Source of the DNA: Pseudophaeobacter flagellatus
Lineage (GTDB): Bacteria; Pseudomonadota; Alphaproteobacteria; Rhodobacterales; Rhodobacteraceae
Direction: 5' to 3'
Assembly (NCBI RefSeq): GCF_021228235.1
Contig: NZ_JAJQRG010000006.1
Span: 1-64,000, forward strand
Length of the DNA stretch: 64,000 nucleotides
The position numbers were made by a program, and so were the translations under genes. A model generated the notes under the pieces. The model searched no databases. It saw only the letters and a program-made list of their open reading frames with translations, and was not told the origin of the DNA. Of this stretch, positions 8,609 through 16,351 are shown in pieces. Each line of letters opens with the position of its first letter. The first letter of the stretch is position 1.

Positions 8609-10294
8609 TCACACCTCGTCCGGAAAATGTTTGATGGTCAGGCGGATCGGGTTGGGGGCGGCCTGGCCCAGCCCACAGATCGACGTATCGACCATGGCGG
8701 CGCTCAGCTCTTCCAGCAGGCCCTGATCCCATTTTGCTTCGCCCATCAGTTTGACCGCCTTTTCGCAGCCCACCCGGCAGGGGGTGCATTGGCCACAGCT
8801 TTCATCTTCAAAGAACCGCAGCATGTTAAGCGCCGCATCGCGGGCGGAATCCTGATCGGACAGCACCACCACAGCGGCCGAGCCAATAAAGGTGCCATGC
8901 GGTTGCAGAGTGTCAAAATCCAGCGGCACATCATGCAGCGAGGCCGGCAGCAGACCGGACGACGGCCCCCCCGGCTGATAGGCCTTGAAGGTATGACCCG
9001 CCAGCATGCCACCGCTTGCCGCGATGATATCGGTGATGGTGGACCCTGCAGGCAGCAGGTGGACGCCGGGGTTTCGCACGCGGCCAGAGACCGAATAGCT
9101 GCGCAGGCCTTTGCGGCCGTTCTTTTCAACACTGTTCAGGCACTCGGGCCCTTCACGGTTGATCTTGCAGATCCACAACAGGGTTTCGACATTATGCACC
9201 AGGGTCGGGCGGCCAAAGACACCCACCTGCGCCACAAAGGGGGGCCGGTGGCGCGGCTCGCCGCGCTTGCCTTCGATGCTCTCGATCATGGCACTTTCTT
9301 CACCACAGATATAGGCACCCGCGCCGCGGCGCAGATCAATATAGCCGGGCTCAACGAGGCCAGCATCTTCCAGCTCCTTGATTTCAGTTGCCAGGATCTG
9401 CAGCACCGCCGGATATTCGTCACGCATGTAGATAAAGGCCTTGTCGGCCTCTACGGCCCAGGCGGCCATCAACATGCCCTCTAGGAACAGATGCGGCGTG
9501 CGTTCCAGGTAATAGCGATCCTTGAAGGTGCCCGGCTCTCCCTCGTCGCCATTGACTGCAAGGTAACGCGGGCCTTCATTGGCACGCACAAAGCCCCATT
9601 TGGTACCCGATGGGAACCCGGCCCCGCCAAGACCACGCAGGCCGGCCTCTTTGATCCTGGCCTGGACGTCTTCCCAGTTTCCGTTGGCGCGCAGCTCTTG
9701 CAGAACTGTGTATCCGCCCCCGGCCTCATATGCGGCAAACCCTTCATAGGCGGGGATGTGAACATGGGTGTCGCCTGCAGCAATCGCCGCCTGCACCTTT
9801 TCCGGCGTGGCGTGATCAATGTGGTTATGGCCCAGCTCCAACACCGGAGCGGTATCGCAGCGCCCCATGCAGGGGGCCCGTAACACCCGCACTTGGGTCG
9901 CGTCCAGCCCCTGCTCCAGCGCAGATTTCAGCTGCGCCGCGCCGGCCATCTCGCAGGACAGCGAGTCGCAGACCCGAATTGTCAGGGCTGGCGGCGGGGT
10001 GTCGCCTTCGCGCACCACGTCGAAATGGGCATAGAAGCTGGCGACCTCAAAGATTTCGGCCTGGCCGATGTGCAGCTCTTCGGCCAGAGCACGGATATGG
10101 GCGGCGCTGATGTGACCAAAGGCATCCTGCACCAGATGCAGGAATTCAATCAGCAGATCCCGATTACGGGGCCGCGCCCCGAGAAGATCCAGAACTTGGC
10201 TCTGCGCCTGATAATCCAGCTGGCGGCCCTTAGGGGTATGGCGCCCCTTGCCCTTGCCGGATTTCCACACGCCTTTGCTATTGTCCAATGGTGC
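8609..10294 (-). CDS. fdsB: Formate dehydrogenase gamma-beta fusion (FdsG-FdsB)
   Basis: The N-terminal about 150 residues are NuoE-like, with thioredoxin-fold 2Fe-2S cysteines (CDSLSC and CMGRC). The rest is NuoF-like: GLGGAGFPSGTKW and NGDEGEPGTFKDR for FMN, a Gly-rich NAD region, and a C-terminal 4Fe-4S motif SCGQCTPCRVG. In FDH this diaphorase part passes electrons from FdsA to NAD+. Many species encode the two halves separately; here they are one polypeptide. The longest frame starts with ATG at 10351 but with no ribosome site. I prefer GTG at 10294, which has GGAG about 7 bases upstream and gives the N-terminus VAPLDNSKGVWKSGKG (initiator read as Met). It lies downstream of a same-strand LysR gene. 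Confidence 0.88.
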   Translation of the reverse strand, partial: APLDNSKGVWKSGKGKGRHTPKGRQLDYQAQSQVLDLLGARPRNRDLLIEFLHLVQDAFGHISAAHIRALAEELHIGQAEIFEVASFYAHFDVVREGDTPPPALTIRVCDSLSCEMAGAAQLKSALEQGLDATQVRVLRAPCMGRCDTAPVLELGHNHIDHATPEKVQAAIAAGDTHVHIPAYEGFAAYEAGGGYTVLQELRANGNWEDVQARIKEAGLRGLGGAGFPSGTKWGFVRANEGPRYLAVNGDEGEPGTFKDRYYLERTPHLFLEGMLMAAWAVEADKAFIYMRDEYPAVLQILATEIKELEDAGLVEPGYIDLRRGAGAYICGEESAMIESIEGKRGEPRHRPPFVAQVGVFGRPTLVHNVETLLWICKINREGPECLNSVEKNGRKGLRSYSVSGRVRNPGVHLLPAGSTITDIIAASGGMLAGHTFKAYQPGGPSSGLLPASLHDVPLDFDTLQPHGTFIGSAAVVVLSDQDSARDAALNMLRFFEDESCGQCTPCRVGCEKAVKLMGEAKWDQGLLEELSAAMVDTSICGLGQAAPNPIRLTIKHFPDEV

Positions 10295-10390
10295 CACGAT
10301 GATCTCCGATGTTGCACATGCCTTTGACAGCCCATCTGGGCGGCATGCCATCAGTAAATCATATCGTCAAATCCAACGTGCAGAAGGCAC

Positions 10391-10407
10391 AATAACGATA
10401 GCTTATT
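10391..10407. promoter_or_regulatory. Candidate LysR-type site upstream of the fds operon
   Basis: AATAA-N7-TTATT is a perfect interrupted inverted repeat just upstream of the fused gamma-beta gene, overlapping the 3' end of the LysR gene. LysR regulators bind A/T-rich interrupted dyads of about this size. The motif is short and could be chance. Confidence 0.35.
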
Positions 10408-11305
10408 ACACAAAGGCGTCAACAATGCGCCGCAAAGCGGCAACCGTGGTCAGTTCCGGCGCGCGCTGCAGGCAGGCAAGACATATCGGGCGGGGCCGCG
10501 CCGTTTCCTCCTCCTCTGCGCTGTTCAGGGTCAGGGCGCGGGTGCCGCTGATCTCGCCCAGCGCCTCCACCAAAGCGCGCGGCAGGATGGTCGCAACGGC
10601 CCCGGCCCGCGCCATGACAATGGCCGACATAAATCCGCTGGATTCAGACATGATCTCTGGCTTCAGGCCCAATTCGCCAAAGATATGGTCCAGAATGCGC
10701 CGGTTCTGCATGCCAGGCTCCAACAGGCTGAGCGGCAGCTCGGCAGCGGCCTGCCAGCTGATACTATCGCCCTGCCCCGCCACCATGGCACTGGGGGCAA
10801 GCAGCACATAGGTTTCTTCGTAGAGATTGGTGATGCTGACCAGACCGGGAGGCACGCTATCCGCATAGGTCACCCCAGCGTCAATGGTACCATCCAGCAG
10901 CCGCTTCTGGATCGCCATCGAGGTCGTGACATCGGTATGCACCAGCACACGCGGATGTACCTGATGCAGCCGATTGACCACCTGCGCTGCAAAGGCCGTG
11001 GCAGTCGGCACCACCCCCAGCACCAGCGTGCCTGTCACCTCGCCGCGCGAGGCAGCGATTTCCTGATCCAGCGCCTTGGCATCATCCAGAATGCCACGGG
11101 CACGGCGCACAATCATCTCGCCCTCACCGGTCAGCCCCTGATAGCGGTTGCCCCGGCGCACGATCGACAGGCCCAGCTTTTCCTCCAGATTTCTGATCCG
11201 CATGGAAAAGGCCGGCTGCGACATGCCGCAGTCTTTTGCCGCCTTGGCAAAATGCTGATGCCGCGCCAGGGCGGTCAACAGCTGTAAGTCTCTGAGTTCT
11301 ATCAT
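10406..11305 (-). CDS. LysR-family transcriptional regulator of formate dehydrogenase (FdsR-like)
   Basis: The 299-residue protein has the N-terminal winged HTH of LysR regulators (RDLQLLTALARHQHFAKAAK with SQPAFSMRIRNLE, residues 4-44) and a C-terminal periplasmic-binding-protein-like effector domain. A longer frame reaches 11635, but its extra 110 residues look non-coding. The ATG at 11305 starts exactly at the family N-terminus. It is the first gene ahead of the formate dehydrogenase genes on the same strand, 111 bases before the preferred start of the gamma-beta gene. This supports local control of formate oxidation, with formate or a related acid as likely effector (inference). Confidence 0.88.
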   Translation of the reverse strand: MIELRDLQLLTALARHQHFAKAAKDCGMSQPAFSMRIRNLEEKLGLSIVRRGNRYQGLTGEGEMIVRRARGILDDAKALDQEIAASRGEVTGTLVLGVVPTATAFAAQVVNRLHQVHPRVLVHTDVTTSMAIQKRLLDGTIDAGVTYADSVPPGLVSITNLYEETYVLLAPSAMVAGQGDSISWQAAAELPLSLLEPGMQNRRILDHIFGELGLKPEIMSESSGFMSAIVMARAGAVATILPRALVEALGEISGTRALTLNSAEEEETARPRPICLACLQRAPELTTVAALRRIVDAFV

Positions 11306-11884
11306 CCGGCGATCATAAGGGCTGCACACAGGCAGAGGCAATCTATCCCCACAACAAAAGCCACCAACCACAGCCCATCTGACACCGCGCCACCAACAGT
11401 GATGGTTCAACCGCTCCGTAGGACAGATGTGGCCCAACCCGATCGTCATATCTACCGGTATCTGAGCGCGAAAAGCATGACGAATCATCGCTTCACGGCA
11501 GGGACAGCACGGAAAGCACAACTCAAAGATGCCCCCCCCCTCCATCGCTCGCCCGATTTCGCACCTCGCGGTCGCTTGAAAAGCTCTTTTCAGACCTTTG
11601 CAACCTAGAAACACCATTAAAACTTTCAACAACAACCGGCTATTTCCAGCTAAAATACTGTGCCGGATCAGAGACTTTCAATCCCAAGAAAACCTTTTGT
11701 ACAGGGCACTTACGCTGTGAAAATCAAAGCTGTTGCACTCCTGGGTTGCCACGCATCGACGGGCTCTCTCCCAGATCACCAGCCCCGGCACCTACCCAGC
11801 GCTGTGCAGTTAAGGCCCCGGTAAACCTCTCTCCATAGGCTGGAGGAACCTAAGTCTTGGACGGACACCCCAGAGGAGCATCAC
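11306..11884. other. 579-bp intergenic region upstream of the sensor/chemoreceptor pair
   Basis: I see no reading frame with coding character. The part from about 11590 to 11720 is more A/T-rich than its surroundings and probably carries the promoter of the 11885 gene. No clear terminator, repeat or RNA gene was found. Confidence 0.4.
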
Positions 11885-12454
11885 ATGCGTACCCTAACAC
11901 TTGCGACCCTTATCACCTTGGCGGCCCTACCGGCTGCTGCATCGGAATATACGCCAGCGATGCAGAGCTATCTTGAAAACAACATCCGCAACTGGGTGCA
12001 GTCGCCTGTTCTGGTCGAAGCGATTGCCAGTCAGAACAGCCAGACTCAGGGGTTTGATCAAGCAGCCATTGACGCCATGGATACCCGCTGGCGGGCAGAA
12101 GTGGGCACGCCGGACTCATCTTTCACCAACCAGGTGCTGAACAACAGCGCCGCAGACTTCCTGCGCGAGCAGGTCGAAAAGTCAGGCGGCCGGATCACCG
12201 AGGTCTTCATCATGGATGCGCAGGGACTCAATGTCGCCGCTTCCAGCCCCACCTCTGACATGTGGCAAGGCGATGAGGCCAAATTTCAAATGACCTATAG
12301 CGTCGGCGCCGATGCCAGCCATTTTGGCGAGGTTGAATTGGATGAATCCAGCCGCCGCTATCAAGCGCAGATCTCATTGACCATCGTAGACCCCGATACC
12401 GGCGCTGCTATTGGCGCCATGACCGTTGGCATCGACGCCGAAGCCTTAATGTAA
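11885..12454 (+). CDS. Secreted Cache/PDC-like sensor protein
   Basis: The 189-residue protein begins with a clear Sec signal peptide (hydrophobic stretch 4-18, cleavage near AAA-S). It has no other membrane segment, so the mature form is periplasmic. The rest has the look of a single Cache-type sensor: a long N-terminal helix with [32 protein letters not shown] in the core sheet, then a final strand pair ending in GAMTVGID. Such domains normally form the extracellular part of chemoreceptors or kinases; here it is a separate soluble protein. It lies 50 bases upstream of a chemoreceptor gene, so it may bind a ligand and dock on that receptor. Family assignment is by pattern and moderate. Confidence 0.65.
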   Translation: MRTLTLATLITLAALPAAASEYTPAMQSYLENNIRNWVQSPVLVEAIASQNSQTQGFDQAAIDAMDTRWRAEVGTPDSSFTNQVLNNSAADFLREQVEKSGGRITEVFIMDAQGLNVAASSPTSDMWQGDEAKFQMTYSVGADASHFGEVELDESSRRYQAQISLTIVDPDTGAAIGAMTVGIDAEALM

Positions 12455-12504
12455 CGTCTTTTTTTGCAAGCAGCCCCGGGCACAACTTAAACAAAGGTAC
12501 CAAA

Positions 12505-14370
12505 ATGAAAGCTCGCATCCCCTCGATCCCTCTATTCAAAGGCATGTCAGTCTTCATGAAGTGCTGCCTGCTGATCGCAACAACAACTCTGGTTGTGGCG
12601 GCCTCCCTTACTGTGCGCAGCGACAACACGTTTGTTGCCGCAGTCGAAAAAGGGGTCCGTACCCTGGGCATGGGTGTCACCATCACCTTGGCCTCACGGG
12701 CCGGCGGCGCCATTCGCTTTGGCGATGCCGACAGCCTCTCGGCTGATATCGACGAAATCCTGACCCTCTCTGAGCGGCGCGCCCTTTACGGGGTTGCGGT
12801 GAACAGCAAAGGCGAAGTCGTCACCACCGCCGGCGAAGCCAGCGAAGCCGAGCACGAAGCCCTGACGCAGATTGCCGCCGCCTCGGCTGCGTCTGGCACG
12901 CTGGAAATGAGCACCGATGGCTATTTCATCGCGGCCCCTGCAACAGCGGGCGCGGACGGCAGCCTGGTCGTCGGCTCTATTGCCATGATCTGGTCGCCGG
13001 AACGCGCCTTTGCAGAGGCTGCACCAGATCAGATGAAGACCTATATCTTTGCCGGGCTTGCCTTTGTCATCATGTGCCTACTTTCGGCCTTTGCACTGCG
13101 CAGAGTGCTGTCCAGACCGCTGAAAACGGTGGGGGATACCATCAATGTGATTGCCGATGGCGATTACACCCAACCGGTGCCGTTGCTGGATCGGCGTGAC
13201 GAAATGGGTGCCATTGCCCGCACCATCGACAATCTGAAAACCCAGCTCACCGCCGCAAAGGCCGTGGAGGAAGAGCGCCAGGCCGCGCAGGTCTCGCAGA
13301 AGCAGGTTGTCGATCGCCTGAACCGCGCCCTGCAAAGCATGTCCGAAGGCGATTTGACTCAGTCGATCAATACCCCCTTTGAGGGCGAGTACGAGAGTCT
13401 GCGCACCAATTACAACACCACCCTTTCGACCCTGGTGAACATCATGAATGCCGTTGTCGAAAGCACCACTCGGATCCGTGCCAGCGCCGAAGAAATCAGC
13501 CAATCATCCAGTGATCTGTCGCAGCGCACCGAAAGCCAGGCGGCCACTCTGGAAGAGACCGCCGCCGCGATGGAGCAGCTTACCGTTAGCGTGAAATCCG
13601 CTGCCGATGGGGCGAAACAGGTGGAAGGCATCGTCACCGAGGCCCAAAACGGCGCCAAGCAGAGCGGCCAGGTGGTGACCGACGCGGTCAATGCCATGTC
13701 TGAAATCGAAACCTCTTCCAACCAGATCTCGCAGATCATCTCGGTGATTGACGATATCTCCTTCCAGACCAACCTGCTGGCGCTCAACGCCGGGGTAGAA
13801 GCCGCCCGCGCGGGTGAAGCGGGGCGCGGGTTCGCCGTCGTGGCCTCTGAGGTGCGCGCCTTGGCGCAGCGCTCTTCCGATGCCGCACAGGAGATCAAGC
13901 AACTGATTTCGCTGAGTTCGCAGCATGTGGCCAAGGGGGTCGATCTTGTTGGCAAGGCCGGCAGCGAGCTGGACAGCATCATCGACCGGGTTGGCACCAT
14001 CTCCACCCATGTCGCAGAGATCGCCCAGGGTGCTAATGAACAGTCCACAACTCTGCTGGAAATCAACACCGGCGTATCGCAGCTGGATCATGTGACCCAG
14101 CACAATGCCGCCATGGTCGAGGAAAGCACAGCCGCCAGCCAGATCCTGCGCAATGATGCAAGCGAGCTTGCTAATCAGGTTTCAGTCTTCAAGGTGAATG
14201 CCAACAGCCCTGGCGCAACTGGCGCGCCGTCGATGGCCTCGAAGCCAACGCATGCGCCCTCCTCCGCGCCTGCGGCCCATGCAGAATTCATCAACCCAGA
14301 TGAGGACTTCTTTGCGGATAACGCCGCCAACTCTAGACTGCCAAAGGCGGTGGGTTGGGACGATTTCTAA
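12505..14370 (+). CDS. Methyl-accepting chemotaxis protein
   Basis: The 621-residue receptor has TM1 around 15-37 and a periplasmic part of about 140 residues. TM2 is at about 179-199, followed by HAMP (about 197-250, P-L-K-T-V start) and a long coiled-coil signalling domain. The conserved hairpin tip [19 protein letters not shown] lies near 420-440. It senses a periplasmic signal and controls CheA. The C-terminus ends in GWDDF, fitting the x-aromatic-x-x-aromatic pentapeptide that tethers CheR/CheB. The preceding gene encodes a secreted Cache-like protein, a likely co-sensor. No che genes are nearby, so it works with a chemotaxis system elsewhere. A terminator follows. Confidence 0.93.
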   Translation: MKARIPSIPLFKGMSVFMKCCLLIATTTLVVAASLTVRSDNTFVAAVEKGVRTLGMGVTITLASRAGGAIRFGDADSLSADIDEILTLSERRALYGVAVNSKGEVVTTAGEASEAEHEALTQIAAASAASGTLEMSTDGYFIAAPATAGADGSLVVGSIAMIWSPERAFAEAAPDQMKTYIFAGLAFVIMCLLSAFALRRVLSRPLKTVGDTINVIADGDYTQPVPLLDRRDEMGAIARTIDNLKTQLTAAKAVEEERQAAQVSQKQVVDRLNRALQSMSEGDLTQSINTPFEGEYESLRTNYNTTLSTLVNIMNAVVESTTRIRASAEEISQSSSDLSQRTESQAATLEETAAAMEQLTVSVKSAADGAKQVEGIVTEAQNGAKQSGQVVTDAVNAMSEIETSSNQISQIISVIDDISFQTNLLALNAGVEAARAGEAGRGFAVVASEVRALAQRSSDAAQEIKQLISLSSQHVAKGVDLVGKAGSELDSIIDRVGTISTHVAEIAQGANEQSTTLLEINTGVSQLDHVTQHNAAMVEESTAASQILRNDASELANQVSVFKVNANSPGATGAPSMASKPTHAPSSAPAAHAEFINPDEDFFADNAANSRLPKAVGWDDF

Positions 14371-14410
14371 GCGCGCTCATCTGCGCTGCAAAACAGTCAA
14401 CATGCATCAA

Positions 14411-14447
14411 AGCCGCGCTGCCCTCCGGGTGGCGCGGTTTTGCTTTT
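14411..14447 (+). terminator. Intrinsic terminator after the chemoreceptor gene
   Basis: Stem CCGCGC (14413-14418) / GCGCGG (14432-14437), with extra CC/GG pairing in the loop, is followed by TTTTGCTTTT. It lies 42 bases after the stop of the chemoreceptor gene. Confidence 0.8.
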
Positions 14448-14602
14448 GTCCGCCCCACGCCTAAGCGTCGTTTTCAAGACGCTGTGCTTGCGCAGCCTTG
14501 CCACTGGAATGTTGCCGGACAACCGCCTATTTCACACGACAAAGACACGATCCCGCAATCCGCCCCACAATTCGCGCGATATCCCGCGCAGAAAGGCCCC
14601 AG

Positions 14603-15286
14603 ATGCAGCCGCAAGACCGCGCGCAAGACAGCCAGACACCCCCCAACCCGCTGCGTATCGACATCGTTTCCGACGTCATGTGCCCCTGGTGCATCATCGG
14701 CTATCGCCAGCTGGCAGACGCGCTAGAGGCCACGCAGACCAAATACGACCTGCATTGGCATCCCTTTGAGCTGAACCCGGATATGCCGCCCGAAGGACAG
14801 AACCTGCGCGAACATCTCGCGGAAAAATATGGCGTAAGCCCTGCGCAGTCGGAACAGAACCGGACGCAGATCACCCAGCTGGGCCAGGATCTTGATTTCG
14901 AGTTCCGCTTTGACCCCGAAATGCGCATGCACAACACCTTTGACAGCCACCAACTGCTGCACTGGGCGGATGAGCAGGGCCGCAAGCACGAGCTGAAACA
15001 GGCGCTGTTCACCGCCCATTTCACCCATCAGCGCGATCTATCGGACCAGGCCGTGCTGGTTGAGATCGCAGGCGAAACCGGGCTGGACCGGGTAGAGGCC
15101 CAGGCAGTGCTGCAAGATCAGCGCTTTGCTGCCGCGGTACGCGAAAGCCAGAACTTCTGGCGCGGCCAGGGCATTCAGGGCGTGCCTGCGGTAATCTTTG
15201 ACCAAAAACATCTGGTCAGCGGTGCCCAGGGGGTCGAGAATTTCACCAATATCCTAGAGCAACTGGCGCAGATGCGTCAGGAGTGA
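14603..15286 (+). CDS. DsbA-family oxidoreductase, FrnE-like
   Basis: The 227-residue protein shows the FrnE branch of the DsbA/thioredoxin-fold family. It has the active-site motif VMCPWCIIGY (Cys27-Pro-Trp-Cys30), a central helical insert and the C-terminal GVPAVIFD cis-Pro region. It has no signal peptide, so it is a cytoplasmic thiol-disulfide oxidoreductase; FrnE relatives assist redox stress tolerance or polyketide maturation. An upstream in-frame start at 14498 exists, but the ATG at 14603 fits the family N-terminus and has an upstream purine-rich site. It is a stand-alone gene. Confidence 0.88.
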   Translation: MQPQDRAQDSQTPPNPLRIDIVSDVMCPWCIIGYRQLADALEATQTKYDLHWHPFELNPDMPPEGQNLREHLAEKYGVSPAQSEQNRTQITQLGQDLDFEFRFDPEMRMHNTFDSHQLLHWADEQGRKHELKQALFTAHFTHQRDLSDQAVLVEIAGETGLDRVEAQAVLQDQRFAAAVRESQNFWRGQGIQGVPAVIFDQKHLVSGAQGVENFTNILEQLAQMRQE

Positions 15287-15327
15287 TCCGCCGCGACCTG
15301 CGACCTCGATCTTGCACAGCAGCCAAA

Positions 15328-15356
15328 CATCCGGGGGGGGGGCTGCCCCCCCGGAT
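15328..15356. repeat. G-run/C-run palindromic element
   Basis: CATCCGGGGGGG and CCCCCCCGGATG form a nearly perfect long stem around GGGCTGCC. Ten Gs run in a row on the + strand. Elements with GGGGGCTGCCCCC cores are, from memory, frequent between genes in Rhodobacteraceae and may act as terminators. Here it follows the FrnE-like gene by about 40 bases. Confidence 0.55.
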
Positions 15357-15434
15357 GGCCAGGGGCAAGGGGCACTTGTTTTTTCCCAGATCTTGCTGAA
15401 CACTCTTCCCGAAGGATTTGGAAGGAAGATTTTT

Positions 15435-15836
15435 ATGCCACGATTGACAAGATTTTCAAAGCCAGTGTTGGGCATGCTGACTGCGCTGATGCTGGGACCC
15501 ACTGTGGCGCAGGCAGATGAGATACTGGCGGATTATATCGCCTTTATCGGTCAGGATGACCTGCACAATTCCAAGGGCACACGCCTGCGCGAACCCTGGC
15601 AGATCCTGCGGCAGGACCGCGCCAATTATCACCGCTTTGGCATCTCACAGCTTGGGGATGAGTGGGATCCGTTATTTTCAGACAAATCCAACCGCGCAGT
15701 GATGGAGAACATGATCCGGCGGGGGTCTATCGCGCCTGAGGCAGGGCGCGATATCGTGCGTGGCGGCGTTATGGTGCGGATCACTGTCTATGACAACGGC
15801 AAGCACGACTATCTGCGCGCCAGCGTCAGCCGCTAA
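15435..15836 (+). CDS. Small secreted hypothetical protein
   Basis: The 133-residue product is not recognised. It starts with a signal peptide (FSKPVLGMLTALMLGPTVAQA, about residues 6-26, likely cut after AQA). The mature part is about 105 residues and rich in charged and aromatic residues, with no membrane segment or cysteine. The ATG at 15435 has GGAAGGAAG upstream; the frame is open further upstream but without a signal peptide. The last codon overlaps by four bases the stop of the convergent YdcF-family gene. A periplasmic location is the only thing that can be said. Confidence 0.75.
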   Translation: MPRLTRFSKPVLGMLTALMLGPTVAQADEILADYIAFIGQDDLHNSKGTRLREPWQILRQDRANYHRFGISQLGDEWDPLFSDKSNRAVMENMIRRGSIAPEAGRDIVRGGVMVRITVYDNGKHDYLRASVSR

Positions 15837-16351
15837 CCTGTGCCGCGCCCACCCGGAAGCCCAAACCGGGGGCGTAGCTTCCAGCAATAATACAGCAGCG
15901 CCGGGATCTCTCGCAGCCAGGATATCAGCACCCGGTGCGGTTTGGTGCCCGACATTTCCGGACAGGACATGGAGGCCGGGATCGCAAAATGGCGCGCAGT
16001 CAGGGCAGCGCGCCACCTGTGATAAAAATCGGTGACGATCAGCACGGGCGGCGCCCCCAGTTCCGCCAGGATTGGCCGGATATTCTGCATATTCTCCAGC
16101 GTATTGCGAGATTCTTCCTCGACCAGGATAGCGCAGTCGGGCACCCCATGAACCTGGCAGATCTGGCGCATCACCGAGGCTTCGCTTGGGCCGAAACGCC
16201 CCAGGCCACCGCTACAGATCACATGAGTCACCGCCGCCTTTTGATACAGCGAAACCGCATGCAGGCAGCGCCGCTGCAACGTTGGCGAGGGCGAGCCATC
16301 CGGGCGCACCGCCGCGCCGAGGATCACCGCAACAGGCCTGGCCTTTGTCAT
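15833..16351 (-). CDS. YdcF/SanA-like (DUF218) family protein
   Basis: The 172-residue protein has the DUF218 pattern: a first strand VAVILGAAV, CSGGLGRFGPSEASVM, EEESRNTLEN and LIVTDFYHRWRA. Family members are linked to envelope integrity and peptidoglycan precursor or SAM binding; the reaction is not settled. There is no N-terminal membrane anchor. The start codon overlaps the uvrB stop as ATGA, so it is translationally coupled to uvrB on the same strand. Confidence 0.82.
   Translation of the reverse strand: MTKARPVAVILGAAVRPDGSPSPTLQRRCLHAVSLYQKAAVTHVICSGGLGRFGPSEASVMRQICQVHGVPDCAILVEEESRNTLENMQNIRPILAELGAPPVLIVTDFYHRWRAALTARHFAIPASMSCPEMSGTKPHRVLISWLREIPALLYYCWKLRPRFGLPGGRGTG

Noticed and set aside
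10406-11635. Long LysR frame of 409 codons
   Set aside because: The first 110 residues show no coding character; the family N-terminus begins exactly at ATG 11305.
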